Assembly (NCBI GenBank): GCA_035271585.1
Contig: DATERL010000142.1
Location: 17,849 to 81,848, forward strand
Reading direction: 5' to 3'
DNA: 64,000 nt
Source: Roseimarinus sp035271585
GTDB taxonomy: Bacteria > Bacteroidota > Bacteroidia > Bacteroidales > Prolixibacteraceae
How positions within the stretch are numbered: the first letter of the stretch is position 1; each line of letters begins with the position of its first letter. The position numbers and the translations under genes are program-made. The notes under the pieces are model-generated. The model was given only the letters and a program-made list of their open reading frames with translations. It ran no database searches and was not told the origin of the DNA. Below, piece after piece: positions 45,239-54,483 of the stretch.

Positions 45239-45604
45239 TCACCAAATATTTTTAAAATCGCTGCCAACATACTTATGTCCCCGCGTAACCCATTGCGTTT
45301 CACCCAAATGTTTTAGTTTCATTGGATTTTTATTAAATAAATTATGAAGTAATGCGATTGGAACCAACAAAAAGAAAAACATGATTCCCAAAACAATTTT
45401 TGAAACAACAAAACCTAAAATATCGCCCAAATTAAACCAAGCACGTGCAATAATATCGGCCAGTGGCTTAATAAAAACTCCAATACTACCCACCACAACC
45501 GAAACGTAAAGAAGGTATGTTTTGTCGAAAACCAAGAATAAAACTAAAAAACCGGTCACAATTACCAGTAAAGCTTCGTTTGTTTTATTATTACGTTTTA
45601 CCAT
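45239..45604 (-). CDS. SxtJ-family membrane protein
   Basis: A 121-residue protein with two or three membrane spans in the first 90 residues (about 10-28, 30-48 and 62-85) and a soluble tail ending in TRGHKYVGSDFKNIW. It resembles SxtJ-type proteins known from saxitoxin clusters and from many genomes next to carbamoyltransferases. Function unknown. It follows the DUF5989 gene by 15 bases and is third in the carbamoyltransferase unit. Confidence 0.75.
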   Translation of the reverse strand: MVKRNNKTNEALLVIVTGFLVLFLVFDKTYLLYVSVVVGSIGVFIKPLADIIARAWFNLGDILGFVVSKIVLGIMFFFLLVPIALLHNLFNKNPMKLKHLGETQWVTRGHKYVGSDFKNIW

Positions 45605-45619
45605 GAGTTGTAGATTTAA

Positions 45620-45769
45620 TCAAAATAGAGTATAAATAAATGGAGCCAAAGCACTACCAGAGCTTAAAATAATAAGTAAACCTAACAATACAAAAATGAT
45701 GAACATTGGAATTAACCACCATTTTTTTCGTTCTTTCATGTAGTTCCAAAAATCTCTTAAAAAATCCAT
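45620..45769 (-). CDS. DUF5989 small membrane protein
   Basis: A 49-residue protein: MDFLRDFWNYMKERKKWW, one membrane span (about 19-37), then SSGSALAPFIYTLF. This is the complete family pattern. The start at 45769 is chosen because upstream in-frame codons to 45841 overlap the end of the carbamoyltransferase gene and add non-family sequence. The family regularly accompanies carbamoyltransferases and SxtJ proteins; its role is unknown, perhaps anchoring the enzyme to the membrane. Confidence 0.85.
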   Translation of the reverse strand: MDFLRDFWNYMKERKKWWLIPMFIIFVLLGLLIILSSGSALAPFIYTLF

Positions 45770-45813
45770 ACTTATATATTTTTTATGCGAAGATAAGATT
45801 TGCCAATCATATT

Positions 45814-47673
45814 TTAATCGAGTATAAAATCTTCTTGCCAATTATCTGTTTTATCCCACTCGGGTTGATCTTCTTTTTTAAAAACAAAGTCGTTTATTAC
45901 CAAGTAATCCATTTCGGTGCGCATAAAGCATCGGTAAGCATCGTCGGGGGTGCAAACAATGGGTTCGCCCCTCACATTAAAGCTTGTATTAACAATAAGG
46001 CCTACTCCTGTCAATTTTTTGAACGCATCGATTAGTTTCCAATAGCGCTCGTTGGTTTCACGATGAACGGTTTGAACCCTTGCCGACAGATCGATATGAG
46101 TTATTGCAGGCACTTGGCTCCTTTCAACGTATAAGCGCTCAATTAAAGACAGCTTAAAATAATTTTCGGGTAAAGGTTTGAGTTTTGACTTCTTTACCTT
46201 AGCCACCATTAGCATATAAGGCGAAGGAACCGTCAAATCGAAATAATCTGCGTTATCTTCGGCCAAAACCGACGGGGCAAAGGGTCTAAAACTTTCGTGG
46301 TATTTTATCTTCAAGTTCAGTTTTTTCTGCATTTCCTTGTTTCGGGCATCGCCCAAAATGCTGCGATTGCCTAAAGCACGTGGGCCAAATTCCATGCGCC
46401 CCTGAAACCACCCCACCACTTTTCCATCGTTAATGTATTTTGCCACTTCGCTAGCCAGCAGGTCATATTGATCGAAAAGCGTGTATTTTGCATTGTACTG
46501 CTTCGTTGTTTTAACAACCTCTTTATTTGAAAAAGCAGGTCCTAGATAAGCGCCTTCCATACCATCAGCACCTAAGTTTTCCCTTTCTTTGCTAAAATGA
46601 ATATAATAGGCTGCTAAAGCTGCACCAAGCGCACCACCAGCATCACCGGCTGCAGGCTGAATAAAAATATTCTGAAAAATATTTTCATTCAGCAATTTCC
46701 CATTGGCCACACAATTAAGTGCGACTCCCCCGGCCAGGCAAAGGTTTTGGGCATTGGTAAGCTCTTTGGCGTGCAAGGCCATCGCCAAGATTATCTCTTC
46801 GGTTACGTTCTGAATGGCATAAGCCAAATCGCAATGACACTGCTCAATCGCATTCTCGGGCAAACGTCGCTTAAAGCCAAAAAGTAATGCCCATTTTTTG
46901 TCAGGCACCATTCGTAAACCGGTTGCATAGCTAAAGTATTTCTGATTTAACCAAACCGAACCATCAGTATTAATTTCAACCAGCTTATTTTTAATAATTT
47001 CGACATACTTTTTCACATTATCAGATTCAGGTATTCCATAGGGTGCAAGCCCCATTAATTTATATTCACCTGAATTAACCCTAAAACCAAGATAGTAAGT
47101 AAAAGCCGAATACAATAAACCCAAGGAATGAGGAAAATGCAGCTCTTTCAGTATTTTAATGCTATTACCGTTTCCTTCCGATATCGATGCTGTGGCCCAC
47201 TCACCCACTCCATCGATAGTTAATATGGCCGATTTTTCGAAACCCGAAGGAAAAAACGCACTGCCCGCATGAGAAAGATGGTGCTCGGTAAATAGTAATG
47301 TTAGCTTTTTCTTATCGTAGGGTTCAATCGTTTTTAAGCTATCGTAAATGATTTTTTTTAGAAAAACTTTTTCTTTTAGCCAAACAGGTATGGCCGTAAC
47401 AAACGAAGCAAACCCTTTGGGCGCAAAACCATAATAAGTTTCGAGCAACCTTTCGAATTTCAGCATGGGCTTATCGTAAAACACAATGGCATCGAGCCGA
47501 TCGATAGTCAAATCTGCCTTGTCGAGACAATACTTAACGGCGTTAACTGGGAACGAGGGATCATGTTTTTTACGGGTAAAACGCTCTTCCTGCGCTGCGG
47601 CAATAATTTTTCCATCTTCGACCAATGCTGCTGCCGAGTCGTGATAAAATGCCGAAATTCCTAGTATTACCAT
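45814..47673 (-). CDS. NodU/CmcH-family carbamoyltransferase
   Basis: A 619-residue enzyme that transfers the carbamoyl group from carbamoyl phosphate to a hydroxyl of a sugar, lipid or secondary metabolite. Motifs: ILGISAFYHDSAA (3-15), metal-binding HHLSHAGSAF near 128, LTIDGVGEW near 150, LAGGVALNCVANG near 317 and RMEFGPRALGNRSI near 437. The C-terminal TobZ-like domain includes HRETNERY and NTSFNVRGEPIV. First gene of a three-gene unit with DUF5989 and SxtJ-like proteins; the acceptor substrate is unknown. Confidence 0.92.
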   Translation of the reverse strand: MVILGISAFYHDSAAALVEDGKIIAAAQEERFTRKKHDPSFPVNAVKYCLDKADLTIDRLDAIVFYDKPMLKFERLLETYYGFAPKGFASFVTAIPVWLKEKVFLKKIIYDSLKTIEPYDKKKLTLLFTEHHLSHAGSAFFPSGFEKSAILTIDGVGEWATASISEGNGNSIKILKELHFPHSLGLLYSAFTYYLGFRVNSGEYKLMGLAPYGIPESDNVKKYVEIIKNKLVEINTDGSVWLNQKYFSYATGLRMVPDKKWALLFGFKRRLPENAIEQCHCDLAYAIQNVTEEIILAMALHAKELTNAQNLCLAGGVALNCVANGKLLNENIFQNIFIQPAAGDAGGALGAALAAYYIHFSKERENLGADGMEGAYLGPAFSNKEVVKTTKQYNAKYTLFDQYDLLASEVAKYINDGKVVGWFQGRMEFGPRALGNRSILGDARNKEMQKKLNLKIKYHESFRPFAPSVLAEDNADYFDLTVPSPYMLMVAKVKKSKLKPLPENYFKLSLIERLYVERSQVPAITHIDLSARVQTVHRETNERYWKLIDAFKKLTGVGLIVNTSFNVRGEPIVCTPDDAYRCFMRTEMDYLVINDFVFKKEDQPEWDKTDNWQEDFILD

Positions 47674-47923
47674 AAACCACTATAATTAGAAGAAAAAATT
47701 ATTGTGATGATCTACAATTATCAAGAACAATTCAAAACCTACAATCAAAATTAATTGAAAAAAAATAGATCAAATCAATTAAAATAGTTTTTTTTGATTT
47801 TTATCAAAGTCTTTATCTTAAATATAAAACCGAGTTATATATTTTCAAGCACAAATCTAAAAAAAACATTGATTTTATTAACATTGTAAGCTAATTGAAA
47901 ATTGTTTCGCTTTTTTACTGAAA

Positions 47924-48361
47924 ATGAAAGAAAAAAGAATTATTGGCCGTAAAGATAAAGTTTGTATCCCTGATTTAGGTATCGAAAACGTATCGGCAAA
48001 AATCGACACCGGTGCTTATACTTCATCCATACACTGTCATCATATTGAAGAAGTTGAGATTGATGGAAAAGCAGCAATATGCTTTGAACTATTTGACCCC
48101 AAGCATAAAAATTATACCCATAAAGAAATCGTAGCTGATATCTACAAACAAAAGCAGATTAAAAGCTCAACTGGCCATACCGAAAAGCGATACATTATTA
48201 AAACCACCATCATGCTATTTGGCGAGTTGTACCCCATTGAATTATCGCTTAGCAAGCGAGGTACCATGAAGTATCCCATCCTTATCGGTCGCAAATTACT
48301 CAACAAGAAATTTATAGTCGATACCTCAAAAAATAACCTTTCGTACAAGGCTTCACGTTAA
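47924..48361 (+). CDS. rimB: RimB-like retropepsin-type protease (annotated 'ATP-dependent zinc protease')
   Basis: A 145-residue protein with the catalytic KIDTGAYTSSIHC near residues 26-38 (D-T-G of aspartic proteases of the retropepsin fold), RYIIKTTIMLFGE near 92 and the family block YPILIGRKLL near 122. In Pseudomonas the RimB protein acts with RimK in the glutamylation of ribosomal protein S6, and is reported to trim the glutamate tails. The rimK gene follows after 59 bases, in the same direction, consistent with that partnership. Gene name by context and family. Confidence 0.82.
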   Translation: MKEKRIIGRKDKVCIPDLGIENVSAKIDTGAYTSSIHCHHIEEVEIDGKAAICFELFDPKHKNYTHKEIVADIYKQKQIKSSTGHTEKRYIIKTTIMLFGELYPIELSLSKRGTMKYPILIGRKLLNKKFIVDTSKNNLSYKASR

Positions 48362-48370
48362 TAATTCTTT

Positions 48371-48378
48371 TATCTTTC
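48371..48378 (+). promoter_or_regulatory. Possible -7 promoter element before rimK
   Basis: TATCTTTC is one base off TAnnTTTG and lies 43 bases before the rimK ATG. It would allow rimK to be expressed separately from rimB. Confidence 0.3.
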
Positions 48379-48420
48379 GCCCCTTAAAAAAAATGAAAGA
48401 AACAACTGTAAAATACTGAA

Positions 48421-49296
48421 ATGAAAATTGTTATACTATCGGCAAATCAGAAATTATATTCAACCCAGCGCTTGGTCGAAGCGGGTCAAAAACGCGGTCA
48501 CGAAATGCTGATAATAAACCATACCAAGTGCGATATTATTATTGAAAAGAAAAGACCACAAATTATTTATAATGGCGAAAGCATCACAGGTGTCGATGCT
48601 GTTATTCCTCGCATAGGCGCATCGGTTACTTTTTATGGCTCGTCGGTTGTTCGTCAATTCGAAATGATGAAAGTATTCACGGCCATTGAATCGCAAGCAC
48701 TTATCCGCTCACGTGACAAACTGCGGAGTCTTCAAATACTATCGAGGGCTGGGCTGGGTTTGCCCAAAACTGCATTTACCAATTATTCAAAAGATGTTGA
48801 CCGTGTTATTGAACAGGTGGGTGGTGCACCTTGCGTTATTAAATTACTCGAAGGAACACAGGGAGTTGGAGTTGTACTGGCCGAAACCCATAGCGCGGCC
48901 ACTTCGGTGCTCGAGGCTTTTCACGGCTTGAAAGCACGAGTAATTGTACAGGAATTTATCAAAGAGTCCAACGGAGCCGACATCAGAGCATTTGTGGTTG
49001 ATGGCGTAGTAGTTGGAGCCATGAAACGGCAAGGCAAAGAAGGCGAATTCCGCTCAAACCTGCATCGTGGCGGCACAGCTACCAACATTGAACTTAGCGA
49101 CGAAGAAGAGAATGCAGCATTAAAAGCAGCCAGAGTGCTGGGTTTGGGTATCGCAGGAGTAGATATGCTCCAGTCCTATAGTGGCCCAAAAATCATGGAA
49201 GTAAACTCATCGCCCGGACTCGAAGGCATCGAAGCCGCTACCGGTATCGATATTGCACTAAAGATAATTCGTTATGTAGAACGACACATTGACTGA
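48421..49296 (+). CDS. rimK: Ribosomal protein S6--L-glutamate ligase
   Basis: A 291-residue ATP-grasp enzyme. The N-terminal domain includes VDAVIPRIGASVTFYG near 60; the ATP-grasp core shows CVIKLLEGTQGVGV near 138 and VQEFIKES near 178; the metal-binding end is MEVNSSPGLEGIE near 260-272. It adds glutamates to the C-terminus of ribosomal protein S6 and can make poly-glutamate. Flanked by the RimB-like gene and an aspartoacylase-like gene, it sits in a trio seen in many bacteria. Confidence 0.92.
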   Translation: MKIVILSANQKLYSTQRLVEAGQKRGHEMLIINHTKCDIIIEKKRPQIIYNGESITGVDAVIPRIGASVTFYGSSVVRQFEMMKVFTAIESQALIRSRDKLRSLQILSRAGLGLPKTAFTNYSKDVDRVIEQVGGAPCVIKLLEGTQGVGVVLAETHSAATSVLEAFHGLKARVIVQEFIKESNGADIRAFVVDGVVVGAMKRQGKEGEFRSNLHRGGTATNIELSDEEENAALKAARVLGLGIAGVDMLQSYSGPKIMEVNSSPGLEGIEAATGIDIALKIIRYVERHID

Positions 49297-49363
49297 TTAT
49301 AAAACGTTCTCCAAATTTTAAGTTTTGGCGGGACGGGCTATACAGCCTTTAAAAACATTTAGT

Positions 49364-50338
49364 ATGAAAATTTTAGGCACTGAAATATTACCCGGAACCA
49401 GTACCCAGTTGAACATGGTAATTGCCCGACTGCATACACATACCATGATAGAAGTACCGGTTATTATTGAACGGTCAAAAACCGAGGGGCCCTGCTTGCT
49501 ATTACTTGGAGGAATTCACGGAAACGAAATAAACGGTATTGAAATTGTTCGCAAAATAGTGGCCTTAAAAATCAACAAACCCCAACGTGGAACATGCATT
49601 TGTATTCCGGTACTAAACGTGTTTGGTTTCCTAAACCAACAACGCGAGTTCCCCGACGGACGTGACTTAAACCGAGTTTTTCCGGGCTCAACAACGGGAT
49701 CGTTGGCCAGCCGTTTTGCTCATATTATGATGACCGAAATCATTCCACACATCGATTACTGCATTGACTATCACACTGGGGGCGATGGCCGTTTTAATTA
49801 TCCACAGTTGCGCATTGGTTATAACGACAATGAAACCCTCGATATGGCCAAAGCATTTGGTGTAAAATTTATTAAATTTGCCAAACAACGTGAAAAATCG
49901 TTCCGCGAAGTTGCCAATAAAGCGGGTAAAAAAATACTACTGTACGAAGGTGGAAAAACACTACATCTCGATCATGAAGTAACCCGTTTTGGCGTTCAAG
50001 GTGCAATAAATATAATGGAATACTTAAATATGCGTAACTTTAAGTCCGACATGCAAATACAGTCACTACCCGATGAGCAAATTATTATAAAATCGTCGAC
50101 ATGGATACGGGCAAAATATTCAGGAATGTTTCGTTCGTTTTTTGAACTGGGTAGTTATGTTAAAAAAGGCGATGTTATTGGCACAATTTCAGATCCATTT
50201 GGCGATTTCGAAAAACCGGTAAAAGCACCAAACAACGGCTATGCATTTTGTTGCGAACACTCTCCCATTGTGAACCAAGGCAGTGCTTTAGTACATTTAT
50301 CAACCACACATATTCCTCATTTAAATAATAAAATATGA
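49364..50338 (+). CDS. Succinylglutamate desuccinylase/aspartoacylase-family metallohydrolase
   Basis: A 324-residue zinc hydrolase of the M14-like AstE/AspA fold. Zinc ligands are visible as GGIHGNEING near 44-53 and DYHTGG near 132; the substrate-binding RDLNRVFPG is near 100-108; the catalytic Glu is expected at LLYEGG near 190. It begins at ATG 49364, 67 bases after rimK; the longer frame from 49325 is not supported. Position beside rimK suggests action on glutamyl or related amide bonds, for example in removing tails from S6; this is inference. Confidence 0.82.
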   Translation: MKILGTEILPGTSTQLNMVIARLHTHTMIEVPVIIERSKTEGPCLLLLGGIHGNEINGIEIVRKIVALKINKPQRGTCICIPVLNVFGFLNQQREFPDGRDLNRVFPGSTTGSLASRFAHIMMTEIIPHIDYCIDYHTGGDGRFNYPQLRIGYNDNETLDMAKAFGVKFIKFAKQREKSFREVANKAGKKILLYEGGKTLHLDHEVTRFGVQGAINIMEYLNMRNFKSDMQIQSLPDEQIIIKSSTWIRAKYSGMFRSFFELGSYVKKGDVIGTISDPFGDFEKPVKAPNNGYAFCCEHSPIVNQGSALVHLSTTHIPHLNNKI

Positions 50339-51432
50339 AAACCACACTACTAACCATCAGCCTGTTAATAACGTTATTTTTAATGAGCTGCACCAACAGT
50401 CAACCCAAACAATATAACACAAACAACCCAAACATACGTTATGCCGGCCACATCGAAAAACTCGACAACGAAGTAATTCTGATCAATTCGGGATCATCGG
50501 CCACCATTTATTTCGAAGGCGACACCTGTGTATTATTTCTCAGAAATCATAATCAAAACGAATTATACAACTTCTTTTCAATTGAACTCGACGATGAAGA
50601 CCTTGGCCGTTTCATCATTGATGGCAACGAAATGATTGCCATACCGATTGCCATAAACTTTCAAAAAGATATTCATAAGGTATCGGTTTATAAATCGACT
50701 GAAGCCTCCAACGGTTACATCAACTTTGGGGGAATTTTATGCCAAAAAGTTGTCGAACCGGCTCCAGCTTTCGAAAAAACAATTGAGTTTATAGGTAACT
50801 CAATAACCTGCGGCATGGGAAACGACACCCTTTTAATTGCTTGCCACACCAACCAATGGTATGACCAACACAATGCTTATTGGGCTTATGGCCCTACGGT
50901 TTCAAGAGCATTAAAAGTCAATTTTCTGCTCAGTTCGGTTTCGGGTATTGGCATTTACCGCAATTGGAACGATGTTGGCCTTACCATGCCTGAGGTTTAC
51001 GAAAACCTTTACCTTGATAATAATTCAAATCAAAAACGCGATTTTTCACTTCATTCACCCAACATTGTCAGCATTGCATTGGGCACCAACGATTTTTCGG
51101 ATGGCGATGGAGTTAACGAGCGCTTGCCTTTCGATGAAAAAGAATTTATTGAAACTTACATCACTTTTGTTGCAACCGTTTTAAGTTATTATCCAAAAAC
51201 GCAAATAGCCTTACTAAACAGCCCCATGTTGAAGGATGAAAAGAACGAACAATTTATAAAGTGTTTAAAGGCAGTTAAGAAACATTTTGAAGGAAGCAAC
51301 TATAAACCATTTGCTATTTTTGAGTTCGAAAGCTTCGAACCACAAGGATGCGATTACCATCCCGAAATTAATGATCATTTATTGATGGCCGATCAACTCT
51401 ACAACTTTTATAGTGAGTTATTGAAAGATTAA
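50335..51432 (+). CDS. CE2/SGNH-like lipoprotein esterase
   Basis: A 365-residue lipoprotein (lipobox LMSC at about 16-19). Residues 35-140 form a beta-sandwich as in carbohydrate esterase family 2; the SGNH hydrolase domain begins EFIGNSITCGMG near 152 with the nucleophile Ser, continues with the block III GTNDFSDGDG near 248, and ends with the Asp/His pair in GCDYHPEIND near 338. It is probably a deacetylase of extracellular polysaccharide. It overlaps the upstream metallohydrolase gene by 4 bases (ATGA), so it is translationally coupled to the Rim cluster although its role there is unclear. Confidence 0.8.
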   Translation: MKTTLLTISLLITLFLMSCTNSQPKQYNTNNPNIRYAGHIEKLDNEVILINSGSSATIYFEGDTCVLFLRNHNQNELYNFFSIELDDEDLGRFIIDGNEMIAIPIAINFQKDIHKVSVYKSTEASNGYINFGGILCQKVVEPAPAFEKTIEFIGNSITCGMGNDTLLIACHTNQWYDQHNAYWAYGPTVSRALKVNFLLSSVSGIGIYRNWNDVGLTMPEVYENLYLDNNSNQKRDFSLHSPNIVSIALGTNDFSDGDGVNERLPFDEKEFIETYITFVATVLSYYPKTQIALLNSPMLKDEKNEQFIKCLKAVKKHFEGSNYKPFAIFEFESFEPQGCDYHPEINDHLLMADQLYNFYSELLKD

Positions 51433-51488
51433 AAAAATTACCCCCTAAAACGGTCATTTTTATATACCATTGGATTTTTTCTTCTAAC

Positions 51489-51496
51489 TATTTTTG
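51489..51496 (+). promoter_or_regulatory. -7 promoter element before a 40-codon gene
   Basis: TATTTTTG matches TAnnTTTG exactly, 25 bases before the ATG at 51522. The best -33 candidate (ATTG at 51469-51472) has a spacer of only 16. Confidence 0.4.
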
Positions 51497-51521
51497 CCAC
51501 CAGTTAGATCATTTTATCAGC

Positions 51522-51644
51522 ATGAAAAGAAAGAATTCACAATTGGTTACCTCGTACATTGTACTGAGAGTTTTTGAAGCAGGTACAATCAGTATAATTT
51601 TTGGTTTGATATTAATAGCCCTGATTATTTCGGGCCTTCATTAA
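51522..51644 (+). CDS. 40-residue membrane protein of unknown function
   Basis: ATG at 51522 opens a 40-codon frame: a basic N-terminus (MKRKNSQ) and one long hydrophobic span (about residues 19-38) ending ISGLH. A promoter-like element precedes it at a normal distance. It lies between the CE2-like esterase gene and the convergent lptD gene, with 16 bases to the lptD stop. No family recognised; it is plausible as a small membrane protein but unproved. Confidence 0.5.
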   Translation: MKRKNSQLVTSYIVLRVFEAGTISIIFGLILIALIISGLH

Positions 51645-51660
51645 TCTGAAAATAAGCCCG

Positions 51661-54297
51661 TTAATAAGCATAATCGGTATTAGATTTATCAATTTTCAAA
51701 ACCTGAAGCATCGAAGAGTTGGCCCTGATGGTAAAACTATAGTAAGGCCTGGTGCTAATTGGCGCAAAATCAAAAGACATACTCCAACAGTGCAAATCAC
51801 GAATAACCGACATTTTTGTATGGGTAATTTCCATCGCCATAAAATCGAAACCCGACGAAAAGGTGGTTTTCCACTTGGGGGTAATATCTAAACTACCACT
51901 CAAATTAACCGATTGAGTCCAACGAGCTGTCCCATTGTTATTTGAATAATTAAAGGTGTAATTTAAGCTAACCCGCCAAGGCATGTTAAATGGACTGTAT
52001 GTTAGGTTTTCATTTTCACTAACCACGTCTTCGGTACCAGATTCGTCGCCTGCTAAATGATTTTTCTTTTTTCGCTCTTCCTTCATTTTAGTAAACTTAT
52101 CGGAACTATAACTGTAACTATAGCCAGTACTCAAATTGGTAAGACGGCCCAAACGTCCAATTCCATTTGAATTATTCCACATAAATTCATTCATTTTCAA
52201 TCCTTTTTCATTTAAGGCATAAGGATCGAGCGTTCCGGTTAAATTAATTGCCGTTCCTGCAATTTTAACCCGTGCATTGAGCGAAAATGGCGCTAAGTTT
52301 AGCGAATCGGCAAATAGGTTATAGGAACTACTAAAGCTGAGGTTATCGAAAATAGGTACTTTCTTAAATGCTTTGTTCGACGTAGTATCCTTATCGTTGA
52401 CAATTTTCATTTCGATATTGTTGTTTACACCAAAACGAATTGAGCCACTGGCAGTGCTTGCCGACGAATTAAAGATATTATATCGCTGCATATTGCCCAG
52501 TGAGTCGACCTGTACCATTTCATAAAAGCCGAACCAATCTTTTGTAAAATCGGGATTATAGCTAAGCCCAAAGCTGGGGTCAATTTTATGCCTGATCGAT
52601 TTCACTTTCCAGTTGGGGTTTTTCATATTGTACAACCCATACAAGGTAGTGCTGGCGCCAAGGCTGACATTGAAATTGTAGTTCCGCTTAAAGCCATCTT
52701 TTTGCTTTTCTTCGACATGCCCCGACATCCATTTTTCCATACCAGTCTCGTTATCAATGCCGTAATAACCATCAATCCAATATTTTTCGGTATAATCGAA
52801 AGCCCAACTTTCGTTGTACCCAACCGAAGGAACTACATTTATATAATTGAACAACCTGAACGAAGGCAAAGTAATTGGCAAATTGTGCCTGACCCCTTTT
52901 TCCCATTGAGAATAAGGCGTTGAAAGTAATTGTGATTCTTTGGTGTTTATCTTGCTATCGAACTGGGCACTGTACGAAAGTTTAAAATCTTCGTAAAACC
53001 GCTTCTTACCTACCCTCTTTTTGCTTTTAAAAGGGTAAATACTCTTCATGTTTACATTTAACGATGGTAATGATAAGGAGATGGTTGAGTCTCGTGAATT
53101 TTGCGACAACCTCATACTGGCCGATACATTAAACGGCGTATTTAAAAAATCTTTACGATAGGTAACAGACGACGAGGTACTATTATTCAAGAACTGATCG
53201 GGATTATCAAATTCGTTTTCTTTGCTAAAGCCACTTGTTTTAAAATCGACACTTACATTGAACGTTTGCGACAGGCTGGCTTTGCTGTCCTGGTTAAGGC
53301 TCCACCTAACGCTAAAACTTGGGCTAACCTTTTGGTTAATTCCTCGCTCACCGGTAATATGGTGTGCATAACTAAATCCAAAGTTCCCCGAAAACTTATA
53401 ACGCCAACGGTATTTCGTACTGGCATTTACTGCCCATTTACCATTTGAATAAATATCGCCGGTAACGCGCAAATCAAAATAATCGCTGGCTGCCCAATAA
53501 AAACCACCATCGCGCAAATAAAAGCCCAACGATCGTTCCTGTCCGTACGAAGGATCAATTACCCCCGATGAATATTTTTTCTTTTTAGTTGGAATATAGC
53601 CATAAGGCAAAAAAGGAACATAAATCGGGAAATCTTCGAGCACTAAATAGGCACGCCCGGTAATGATCGCTTTTTCGCGCACTATTTTACCTTTTGTCAT
53701 TTGCAGGTAAAAGTGAGGGTGTTCGGCATCGCAGGTTGAATATTTGCCATCGACCATGCAATAAACATCTTTGTTCATCATTTTTGCTTTTGCACCTCGA
53801 ACAAGCCCGTCTTGCTGTGCTGTCACCACATTTTCGACAAAACCTTTGCCCGTTTTAAAGTTATAGCGCAACGATTCACATTCGAACTCTTCGCCCCCTT
53901 CCGTAAATTTTGATTTTTTTAGAATATTACCAAGTGAATCTTTAACCACCGTGGCATAAATTTCCTTGTTTTCAAAATTCATCGAAATATAATCGGCCTC
54001 CAGATTAATGGTTCCATACTTTATAGTTGCATCGCCATATAGATGCACTATTTGTTGACCGTTTTCAAACGAAAAGGCCATTGAATCTTTCGAAGTATAA
54101 GAAATAGGTGACTCTATCAACGGAGCCGATTGCTTAATTTCAGAAACAATAGATTCAATTCTAGCGGTATCGCTCGATATTGAATCGGTTTCAAAAAAAT
54201 CAATCAGGTTGACTTCAGCCCCTTCTGTTTGCGAAAACAAGATAAATGGCAAAAACAAAACCGGCAATAAAACAAGTATGTATATCGTTATTCTCAA
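51661..54297 (-). CDS. lptD: LPS-assembly outer-membrane protein LptD
   Basis: An 878-residue protein with a signal peptide (about 1-22), an OstA/LptA-like periplasmic domain at roughly 65-200 (HLYGDATIKYGTINLEADYI, EFECESLRYNFKTGKG) and a large beta barrel from about 220 to the end, as in the Bacteroidota LptD form. PIYVPFLPYGYIPT near 228 is the conserved plug-to-barrel transition. It inserts lipopolysaccharide into the outer leaflet. A poly-Lys stretch near 745 lies in a likely extracellular or periplasmic loop. It is divergent from the amidase gene. Confidence 0.88.
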   Translation of the reverse strand: MRITIYILVLLPVLFLPFILFSQTEGAEVNLIDFFETDSISSDTARIESIVSEIKQSAPLIESPISYTSKDSMAFSFENGQQIVHLYGDATIKYGTINLEADYISMNFENKEIYATVVKDSLGNILKKSKFTEGGEEFECESLRYNFKTGKGFVENVVTAQQDGLVRGAKAKMMNKDVYCMVDGKYSTCDAEHPHFYLQMTKGKIVREKAIITGRAYLVLEDFPIYVPFLPYGYIPTKKKKYSSGVIDPSYGQERSLGFYLRDGGFYWAASDYFDLRVTGDIYSNGKWAVNASTKYRWRYKFSGNFGFSYAHHITGERGINQKVSPSFSVRWSLNQDSKASLSQTFNVSVDFKTSGFSKENEFDNPDQFLNNSTSSSVTYRKDFLNTPFNVSASMRLSQNSRDSTISLSLPSLNVNMKSIYPFKSKKRVGKKRFYEDFKLSYSAQFDSKINTKESQLLSTPYSQWEKGVRHNLPITLPSFRLFNYINVVPSVGYNESWAFDYTEKYWIDGYYGIDNETGMEKWMSGHVEEKQKDGFKRNYNFNVSLGASTTLYGLYNMKNPNWKVKSIRHKIDPSFGLSYNPDFTKDWFGFYEMVQVDSLGNMQRYNIFNSSASTASGSIRFGVNNNIEMKIVNDKDTTSNKAFKKVPIFDNLSFSSSYNLFADSLNLAPFSLNARVKIAGTAINLTGTLDPYALNEKGLKMNEFMWNNSNGIGRLGRLTNLSTGYSYSYSSDKFTKMKEERKKKNHLAGDESGTEDVVSENENLTYSPFNMPWRVSLNYTFNYSNNNGTARWTQSVNLSGSLDITPKWKTTFSSGFDFMAMEITHTKMSVIRDLHCWSMSFDFAPISTRPYYSFTIRANSSMLQVLKIDKSNTDYAY

Positions 54298-54483
54298 ATG
54301 CGAAAAAATTAAGGCTCAAAAATATATTAAAAAAACTACTACTGCCATCATTTTCCTATATTAAGCCATAATCGTACCATCAAATTCATTTTTTAAATTT
54401 TAATATTTATTTTTTTGAATAAATTATGTCATCCCAAAATAAACTATATATTCACTTGTTTATTATAAGAAAAAAGTCAAAAA

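Noticed and set aside
45770..45841. N-terminal extension of the DUF5989 protein
   Set aside because: Overlaps the end of the carbamoyltransferase gene and is not part of the family pattern.
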